This document shows positions 31,987 to 37,889 of a DNA stretch of 37,889 nt, piece by piece. The stretch is from Bacillota bacterium (GTDB lineage Bacteria; Bacillota; Clostridia; Peptostreptococcales; Anaerovoracaceae). The DNA is taken from NCBI GenBank assembly GCA_017941085.1, contig JAGAXF010000025.1, positions 1 to 37,889 on the forward strand. The letters run 5' to 3'. How positions within the stretch are numbered: position 1 is the stretch's first letter; each line of letters opens with the position of its first letter. The position numbers and the translations under genes are program-made. The notes beneath the pieces are model-generated. The model ran no database searches, had not been told where the DNA came from, and saw only the letters and a list, made by a program, of their open reading frames with translations.

Positions 31987-34900
31987 GAGATTGGAAATGC
32001 AGGGATTCAAATCATTTGCGGATCCTGTGGTAATAGACTTTCACGAGGGAATTACATGCGTAGTAGGACCCAACGGAAGCGGAAAGAGTAATATAAGTGA
32101 CGCCATCAGATGGGTTCTGGGAGAGCAAAGCCCCAAGGCCCTAAGAGGCGGCAAAATGGAAGAAGTTATTTTTGCCGGAACTGCCAGCCGTAAATCCAGA
32201 GGTATGGCAGAGGTTGTTTTGGTTATAGACAATTCCGAAAGAATTCTGGACATTGACTACAGTGAGGTTGCCATTACAAGAAGAATGTACAGATCCGGAG
32301 AAAGTGAATACCTGATAAACAACAATCCCTGCAGACTTAGGGATATTAGAGAACTGATAATGGATACAGGTATAGGTGTAGACGGTTATTCCATTATCGG
32401 TCAGGGAAAGATTGCCGACATAGTAAGTACCAAACCGGAGGCCAGAAGAGAAATCTTTGAAGAAGCAGCCGGTGTTGTTATGTATAAAACCAAACGAGGA
32501 GAAGCTGTCAGAAAACTGGAATCCACCAATGCAAACCTGGAAAGAGTAAGGGATATTATAGCTGAATTGGAAGGCAGAATTGATACCCTTAGGGAAGACA
32601 GCATCAAGGCCAAAGAGTATTTGGAACTTAAGAAAAACTATCAAGAACTTGAAATTAATGTAATCCTGCGAAACATAGACACCATTCAGGAGAATAGCCA
32701 GGTTTACAGAGATGACCTGGATAGATTGTCCAAGGAAATAGAAGAAGCATCCCAAAACCATCAGAATTTAAGTGTTAAATATGGTGAATTGGGAGAAAGA
32801 AGAGCAGTTCTGGAAAGACTTGCCGGGGAAACCAGAGACAGCATTCTTAAGTTGGTTGAAGAAATTAATGAGATAGACAGCGCCAACAAGCTTTCTGCCG
32901 AGAGACTTTCCGGAATAGATAATGAAACCGGAATAATAAATGCAGATCTGGAGCTAATCAAAGAAAGATTGTCTCAGGACGAAGCCAGCCTGGCCAAGCT
33001 AAAGGAAGAGGAGGATGCCCTGGATAGAGAGATTGCCAAGGCAAAGGAAATCCTTGATCAGAAGATAATCCAGTACAACGAAGCCGCTGCAACCCAGGCT
33101 GCCAGCGTAGAAAGAGCTGACAAGGGAAGGGAAAGACTCTTTGAATTAAACAGCGAACTGGCTTCCTGCGACAGTGAAATTAAGGGCATCGAGAATATAA
33201 GAGAGAACCTTACCAGAAGAAGAACTGAATTGGATAGTCTTTCTTCTGAGACGGGAAAGATTACCGATGAACTTAAAAATACTGTGGTAGAAAGATCAAA
33301 GGAAAAAGAGGATAAGGAGCGGGAATACTCCACTATTGAAACTGAGCTTAAGGGGGTTTCTCAGGATAGAGGATCAAAGTCCGAAAGAATAAGAGAAATA
33401 ACCGAGGCTTTGGAAAGAGATAGAATTGAGCTCAGTAAGCTTAATGCAAGACGCCGCACTATGGAAGAAATGGAATCCAATTACGACGGCTATACTGCCG
33501 GCGTAAGATCTGCCATGAAGGCCAACTTCCCGGGAAACCGAGGCGTAGTTGCAGAACTTATGAGAGTTCCCAAGGGCTATGAAACTGCAATTGAAACAGC
33601 CTTAGGTGGAAAGCTTCAGAACATTATCTGTGAAACAGATGAGGATGCCAAGAAGGCCATTAACTATTTGAAGGAAAACAAGGGTGGAAGAGCCACCTTC
33701 CTTCCTATTCAATCCATTCGTGCAAGAAAAGAAGCGGATATTCTGGCCATAAAAAATGAAGAAGGCTATATCGATTTAGCCGACAATATTATTCAGTTTG
33801 ATGAGGAATTAAGATCTATTTATTCCTACCTACTGGGTCTTACAGTTGTTACTAAGGACTTGGACAGTGCCATTCGATTGGCCAAGAAGGGTACGGGACT
33901 TAAGTTTGTAACCATGGGAGGAGAAATAGTTAACTCCCAGGGCGCAATTACCGGTGGTGCCCTAAAGAATCAAACAGCAAATATTCTTGAAAGAAAGGCT
34001 GAGATTAACGAGCTGGGAGAGACCGTTGATTCCCTTGAAAAGAAATGCAAGGAGAATGAAGACTTGCTGGATAATACCCGAAAGGAGTTTACTGCTCTGT
34101 CTGAAAAAGAGCAGCATCTTTCCGGTGAAATGCATAGACTGGATATTGAACTAAGTGCTCTTACGAGAGATATTCAGGCCATAACAGAAAGCCTGGAAAA
34201 GGAAGCCTTAAGCGGTGAAAGATATGGTGAGGAAATAGCCAGAATCGCTGCCCAGATGGCTGAAACCCAGACTATGACTGAAAAGCAGCAGACTAGAATA
34301 AAAGAAATAAACGTAGAAATAGAAAATACAACCAAGGAAATAGAAGAGGCTCTAGCCAAGGCAGAAGAAGACAAACTGGCAACCTCCAACACCAGCGAGG
34401 CAGTGACCTCTGCCAGAATCGCCTTAAATGAAATAGAAACTAGAGGTGACTCTCAAAAGGACTTAAGGGATAGAGTTGAAAATCAGGTTAATTCCTACAA
34501 GTCCCAAATCCGGGAGAAGGAGGAGCAGATTTCTGCCCTGGTTCAGGAGAAGGAAACTTTGATTAAATCCAGAGAAGAGGGTGAAGGCGTTGAGGCTAAG
34601 CTGCTTGAAAGGGCCTCCATTGAAGAAAGCCTTGCCAATCTGGAAAAGGATAGAACAACCATAGATACAGAACTTAAGGAAATGGAAGAAAGGCAGAAGG
34701 AAGCCTTTGAGTCCATTAACAACCTTAAGGATCAAAGATATCAAATAGAAATTAAATCCACCAGAGGGGAAACCCAATTGGAAACCTTGAAGGAAAAGCT
34801 ATGGGATGAGTTTGAGGTTACCTATGCCCAGGCTGCCGACATGAGGAAGGAAGACTTTGTTTACTCAAGAGCTGTTAAGGAAACCAGAGAAATAAGAAAC

Positions 34901-35521
34901 AGAATAAGACAGCTGGGAGATGTTAATGTTGGTGCCATTCAGGAATATGAACAGGTATCCGAAAGATATGAATTCCTTACTGCCCAAAGAGATGACATAA
35001 ACCAGGCCAAGGTAGAGCTTTTAAAAATCATCGAGGATATGGACAATACCATTAAAACCAAGTTCAAGGATAACTTTGACAAGGTGGTGGATAATTTCCA
35101 AAGCATCTTTGTGGAACTCTTTGGCGGTGGACAGGCAGAGCTTCGTTTGGAAAATGAAGAAGATCCCCTGAATTCAGGAATTGAAATTGTGGCCCAGCCA
35201 CCGGGAAAGAAGCTGCAAAACATTAACCTTATGAGTGGTGGTGAAAAGACCATGACTGCCATTGCTCTTATGTTTGCAGTTCTTAAAACAAAACCTACGC
35301 CTTTCTGCATTTTGGATGAGGTGGAGGCCGCCCTGGACGATAACAACATCGATAGATTTGCCAACTATCTCAAGAACTTTAACGATATTCAATTCACCTT
35401 GGTTACCCACCAGAAGGCCACTATGGAACACGCCGATGTGCTGTATGGTGTAACCATGCCGGAACACGGAATATCAAAGATGCTTTCCTTGAGATTGGGG
35501 GATGATTTTGATCTTGATTAA
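31976..35521 (+). CDS. smc: Chromosome partition protein SMC
   Basis: An 1181-residue ATPase of the condensin type that loads at parS/ParB and organises the chromosome with ScpA/ScpB (not in this window). Walker A is GPNGSGKS (31-38). Two long coiled coils (~165-500 and ~670-1010) flank the hinge (~515-665). The C-terminal head has the ABC signature LMSGGEK and Walker B FCILDEVEAALDD (~1085-1120). Length is normal for bacterial SMC. The start overlaps the end of rnc and ftsY follows after 55 bp, the conserved rnc-smc-ftsY order. Confidence 0.97.
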   Translation: MYFKRLEMQGFKSFADPVVIDFHEGITCVVGPNGSGKSNISDAIRWVLGEQSPKALRGGKMEEVIFAGTASRKSRGMAEVVLVIDNSERILDIDYSEVAITRRMYRSGESEYLINNNPCRLRDIRELIMDTGIGVDGYSIIGQGKIADIVSTKPEARREIFEEAAGVVMYKTKRGEAVRKLESTNANLERVRDIIAELEGRIDTLREDSIKAKEYLELKKNYQELEINVILRNIDTIQENSQVYRDDLDRLSKEIEEASQNHQNLSVKYGELGERRAVLERLAGETRDSILKLVEEINEIDSANKLSAERLSGIDNETGIINADLELIKERLSQDEASLAKLKEEEDALDREIAKAKEILDQKIIQYNEAAATQAASVERADKGRERLFELNSELASCDSEIKGIENIRENLTRRRTELDSLSSETGKITDELKNTVVERSKEKEDKEREYSTIETELKGVSQDRGSKSERIREITEALERDRIELSKLNARRRTMEEMESNYDGYTAGVRSAMKANFPGNRGVVAELMRVPKGYETAIETALGGKLQNIICETDEDAKKAINYLKENKGGRATFLPIQSIRARKEADILAIKNEEGYIDLADNIIQFDEELRSIYSYLLGLTVVTKDLDSAIRLAKKGTGLKFVTMGGEIVNSQGAITGGALKNQTANILERKAEINELGETVDSLEKKCKENEDLLDNTRKEFTALSEKEQHLSGEMHRLDIELSALTRDIQAITESLEKEALSGERYGEEIARIAAQMAETQTMTEKQQTRIKEINVEIENTTKEIEEALAKAEEDKLATSNTSEAVTSARIALNEIETRGDSQKDLRDRVENQVNSYKSQIREKEEQISALVQEKETLIKSREEGEGVEAKLLERASIEESLANLEKDRTTIDTELKEMEERQKEAFESINNLKDQRYQIEIKSTRGETQLETLKEKLWDEFEVTYAQAADMRKEDFVYSRAVKETREIRNRIRQLGDVNVGAIQEYEQVSERYEFLTAQRDDINQAKVELLKIIEDMDNTIKTKFKDNFDKVVDNFQSIFVELFGGGQAELRLENEEDPLNSGIEIVAQPPGKKLQNINLMSGGEKTMTAIALMFAVLKTKPTPFCILDEVEAALDDNNIDRFANYLKNFNDIQFTLVTHQKATMEHADVLYGVTMPEHGISKMLSLRLGDDFDLD

Positions 35522-35576
35522 TTCAAGAAATCCGTTAAAAGGATTTAGCAAGTAATATTTTTAACCGGAGGATAAA

Positions 35577-36476
35577 ATGCCTGTATTAGAGGAAAAGAAA
35601 GGGTTTTTTGGTAGACTGTCGGAAAGGATTACCAACGCCTTAAATGGATATCAGGAAATTGATGAAAATCTCTACGACGAGTTGGAGGAGATTTTAATTA
35701 CTTCAGATATTGGCATGAATACCACCATGCGTATCATGCAGGACTTAAGAGACCATATTAAATTTAACAACATAAAGGATCCCAACAGAGTTAAGGACTC
35801 CCTGGTTAATGTAATTACCTGGAGCATAGACAAGGGAGATAGAAACAAGCTAACCACCAAGACTCCACTGGTGATTCTGGTAATAGGAATAAACGGAGGA
35901 GGCAAGACCACCACCATAGCCAAGTTGGGTCATAGGCTTAAGAGCCAGGGCAAGTCCGTAATGCTGGCTGCCGCCGACACCTTTAGAGCAGCAGCAGGAG
36001 AGCAGCTGGAAATCTGGGGAGACAGAATCGGCGTTAATACCGTTAGACATCAGGAGGGAGCAGACCCTGCTGCCGTAATATATGATGCCATTCAGTCAGC
36101 AAAGGCAAAGAATATAGACGTGCTTATTTGCGATACCGCCGGCAGACTTCAAACCAAGAGAAATCTCATGGCAGAGCTGGAAAAAATGAACAAGATAATT
36201 GATAGAGAATATCCGGAGGCAGCCAGGGAAACCCTTTTGGTGCTGGATGCCACCACAGGGAAAAATGCTATTTCCCAGGCTAAGGAGTTTAACGAAGCTG
36301 CAGAAATTTCCGGAATTGTACTTACCAAGTTGGACGGCACTGCCAAAGGGGGCATTGCCATTACAGTTACCGATGAATTTAACATTCCAATTAAGTTCAT
36401 TGGAGTAGGGGAAAAAATAGAAGACCTAAAGGATTTTATACCAAGACAATTTGCAGGAACAATTTTTGCTGAATAG
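35577..36476 (+). CDS. ftsY: Signal recognition particle receptor FtsY
   Basis: A 299-residue SRP GTPase that docks Ffh-ribosome complexes at the membrane. It has almost no acidic A domain, beginning directly with the basic amphipathic KKGFFGRLSERI helix, as is usual in Firmicutes. The N domain is followed by the G domain: GINGGGKTTT (P-loop, ~104-113), DTFRAAAGEQL, DTAGRLQTKRNLMAEL and TKLDGTAKGG. SD GGAGG precedes ATG 35577. A weak 6-bp hairpin (35528-35546) lies in the gap after smc. Confidence 0.96.
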   Translation: MPVLEEKKGFFGRLSERITNALNGYQEIDENLYDELEEILITSDIGMNTTMRIMQDLRDHIKFNNIKDPNRVKDSLVNVITWSIDKGDRNKLTTKTPLVILVIGINGGGKTTTIAKLGHRLKSQGKSVMLAAADTFRAAAGEQLEIWGDRIGVNTVRHQEGADPAAVIYDAIQSAKAKNIDVLICDTAGRLQTKRNLMAELEKMNKIIDREYPEAARETLLVLDATTGKNAISQAKEFNEAAEISGIVLTKLDGTAKGGIAITVTDEFNIPIKFIGVGEKIEDLKDFIPRQFAGTIFAE

Positions 36477-36491
36477 ATTAAGGAAGAGGAA

Positions 36492-37832
36492 ATGAGTAAA
36501 CCAATAGTTGCGGTTGTTGGACGGCCAAATGTTGGTAAATCAACTTTTTTTAACAGAATAGTAGGTAGAAGGGTGGCTATTGTGGAGGATACTCCCGGAG
36601 TTACCCGTGACAGAATATATGCCGAAGCCGAGTGGAACGGTGTCTATTTTGATATCATCGATACCGGAGGAATCGAACCTGACAGTAAGGACGTAATTCT
36701 TTCCCAGATGAGAGAGCAGGCTCAGATGGCCATGGACATGGCAGATGTTATTCTCTTTCTGGTGGATGGAAAGGAAGGCCTTACCTCTGCCGACGAGGAA
36801 GTGGCGGACATGCTTAGGAGAACCGGTAAGAAGGTTATTCTCCTGGTTAATAAAATCGATAGTCCCAGCAAGCTTCCGGATAATTTCTACGATTTCTATG
36901 AGCTGGGAATCGGTACCCCCATTCCCATTTCCGCAGCAAATATGACAAACCTTGGGGATGTGCTGGACGACATTGTGGAGGCCTTCCCTCAGGGCGTCAG
37001 TGAAGATGATGATGCGGTAAAGGTTGCCATAATCGGAAAACCAAATGTAGGCAAATCCTCCTTGGTAAATGCTTTGCTGGATGAAAACAGAGTAATTGTT
37101 TCTGATATTGCGGGAACTACCAGAGATTCCATAGATTCTCCCTTTGATTATGAAGGGCAAAGATATATTCTGATCGATACTGCAGGAATCAGAAGAAAGA
37201 GCAAAGTAAACGAAGACATTGAAAAATTCAGTGTCATAAGGGCAGTGGCCAGCATTGAAAGATGCGACGTATGCCTTCTGATGATAGATGGAGCAGAGGG
37301 ACTTACAGAGCAGGACAAGAAGATTGCAGGAGTTGCCCACGAAGCAGGTAAGGGAATAATTGTGGTGGTGAATAAATGGGATTTGGTGGAAAAGGAAACC
37401 AATACCATGAGGGACTTTACCCGTAAGCTTCAGGCAGAGCTGCTATTTATGTCCTATGCCCCCATAATCTTCATTTCCGCCCTTAAAAAGCAAAGACTTT
37501 CTGAGGTAATGAACAAGGTGGTCTATGTTCAAGAAAAGAGAAGTATGAGGGTTCCCACGGGACAGCTAAACAGCCTGATCTCCGATGCAATGCTAATGAA
37601 TCCGCCACCATCGGACAAGGGCAAGAGATTAAAAATATACTATGCTGCACAAATAGGAGAAAAACCGCCGCTATTCTCCTTCTCAATAAACAAAAGAGAA
37701 CTAATGCATTTTTCATATGCCAGATATATAGAGAACCGAATTAGAGACGCCTTTGGGTTTGAGGGCACATCCATAAAATTTGTGTTTAGAGAAAAAGTGT
37801 CAATAACCAGGGAAAATGTCACCCATAGATAG
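36492..37832 (+). CDS. der: Double-domain GTPase Der (EngA), C-terminus altered by an inserted element
   Basis: A 446-residue tandem GTPase required for 50S assembly. The first G domain has GRPNVGKS, DTGGI and NKID; the second has GKPNVGKSS, DTAGIRRKS and NKWD. A KH-like C-terminal domain follows. The native protein should end at about 435-440 residues, near FEGTSIKFVFREK. The last 11 residues (VSITRENVTHR) are instead read from sequence beginning TGTCAATAACC at 37798, which carries a 17-bp repeat that recurs downstream. This looks like an IS end that replaced the final codons. Function is probably retained. SD AAGGAAGAGG. Confidence 0.93.
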   Translation: MSKPIVAVVGRPNVGKSTFFNRIVGRRVAIVEDTPGVTRDRIYAEAEWNGVYFDIIDTGGIEPDSKDVILSQMREQAQMAMDMADVILFLVDGKEGLTSADEEVADMLRRTGKKVILLVNKIDSPSKLPDNFYDFYELGIGTPIPISAANMTNLGDVLDDIVEAFPQGVSEDDDAVKVAIIGKPNVGKSSLVNALLDENRVIVSDIAGTTRDSIDSPFDYEGQRYILIDTAGIRRKSKVNEDIEKFSVIRAVASIERCDVCLLMIDGAEGLTEQDKKIAGVAHEAGKGIIVVVNKWDLVEKETNTMRDFTRKLQAELLFMSYAPIIFISALKKQRLSEVMNKVVYVQEKRSMRVPTGQLNSLISDAMLMNPPPSDKGKRLKIYYAAQIGEKPPLFSFSINKRELMHFSYARYIENRIRDAFGFEGTSIKFVFREKVSITRENVTHR

Positions 37833-37860
37833 AGTTAATTATTCAGGGAAAATGTCACCC
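37808..37860. repeat. Two copies of a 17-bp direct repeat
   Basis: CAGGGAAAATGTCACCC is present exactly at 37808-37824, inside the end of der, and at 37844-37860, after its stop. The copies are 36 bp apart. Two identical 17-mers so close together cannot be chance and are consistent with transposase-binding repeats at an IS end. Confidence 0.85.
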
Positions 37861-37862
37861 TC

Positions 37863-37889
37863 TTTGAGGCGCCTTAATAAGGCGCCTCA
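37863..37889 (+). terminator. Long GC-rich hairpin at the window end
   Basis: TGAGGCGCCTT (37865-37875) and AAGGCGCCTCA (37879-37889) form a perfect 11-bp stem with an AAT loop. The window stops at the last paired base, so a T-tract cannot be checked. It may terminate der transcription or belong to the inserted element. Confidence 0.55.

Larger units (their letters stand above)
37798..37889. mobile_element. Terminus of an insertion sequence, IS21-like, running out of the window
   Basis: From TGTCAATAACC at 37798 the sequence contains a 17-bp direct repeat and a long hairpin and no longer resembles der. Repeated GGGTGACATTTTC-type motifs (read on the minus strand) near a TG-starting terminus are what I recall of IS21-family ends, which carry several short internal repeats. 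No transposase is visible because the window stops. Family assignment is from memory and tentative; a non-IS repeat is possible. Confidence 0.5.

Noticed and set aside
35528..35546. AAATCC/GGATTT hairpin between smc and ftsY
   Set aside because: Only 6 bp and AT-rich, with no adjacent T-tract; too weak to call a terminator.
36540..37340. Minus-strand open frame opposite der
   Set aside because: Shadow of a conserved GTPase gene with no recognisable protein features.

Overview
This window looks like a piece of a low-GC Gram-positive anaerobe, most likely a member of the Clostridia. The reasons are the AT-rich intergenic DNA, strong AGGAGG-type ribosome binding sites, a sortase-anchored surface protein with prealbumin-like stalk domains, RbgA/YlqF, and the Firmicutes-style order plsX-rnc-smc-ftsY. 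No rRNA, tRNA, CRISPR array or recognisable defence system is visible. The window begins beside a truncated regulator and ends inside what looks like an insertion-sequence terminus, so it may be a whole contig bounded by repeats (inference).

Layout. 1-2023: a regulator-like membrane protein that has lost its DNA-binding N-terminus, convergent with a YprB-like exonuclease. 2284-3722: a Nudix ADP-sugar hydrolase and a XerD-like tyrosine recombinase with altered catalytic positions. 3751-8807: a sigma-A promoter, a strong intrinsic terminator, then a 1647-residue cell-wall-anchored protein that joins a compact subtilisin-like protease domain to a SpaA/VaFE stalk. 8819-11062: rplS (with leader and a long acidic tail), rbgA and rnhB, all growth and ribosome functions.

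11054-23501 is the metabolic core, a complete branched-chain amino acid cluster in two divergent arms. The minus arm is leuA-leuC-leuD-leuB (leucine from 2-oxoisovalerate). The plus arm is ilvB-ilvN-ilvC-ilvD-ilvA-ilvE (threonine or pyruvate to isoleucine and valine, plus the final transamination). The arms share a 258-bp control region. There the leuA promoter is overlapped by a perfect 25-bp palindrome, and ilvB has a consensus TTGACA/TATAAT promoter. A hairpin lies between leuA and leuC, and a folded, apparently non-coding element precedes ilvA. No T-box was recognised anywhere.

23556-37832 is housekeeping: a DUF815 AAA ATPase, a terminator, valS with its own promoter, a diacylglycerol-kinase-like lipid kinase, a GNAT acetyltransferase, glyA, plsX, rnc, smc, ftsY and der, nearly all on the plus strand with short spacers or overlaps. 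The last codons of der appear to be supplied by an inserted IS21-like end (37798 onward) with two 17-bp direct repeats and a long hairpin.

The most unusual items are the protease-adhesin with its promoter-then-terminator leader, the structured element before ilvA, the palindromic leu/ilv control region, the atypical XerD, charged low-complexity tails on L19 and LeuC, and the IS-modified end of der. I did not find a clear-cut novel multi-gene system. The rest of the window is conserved core metabolism and growth machinery.
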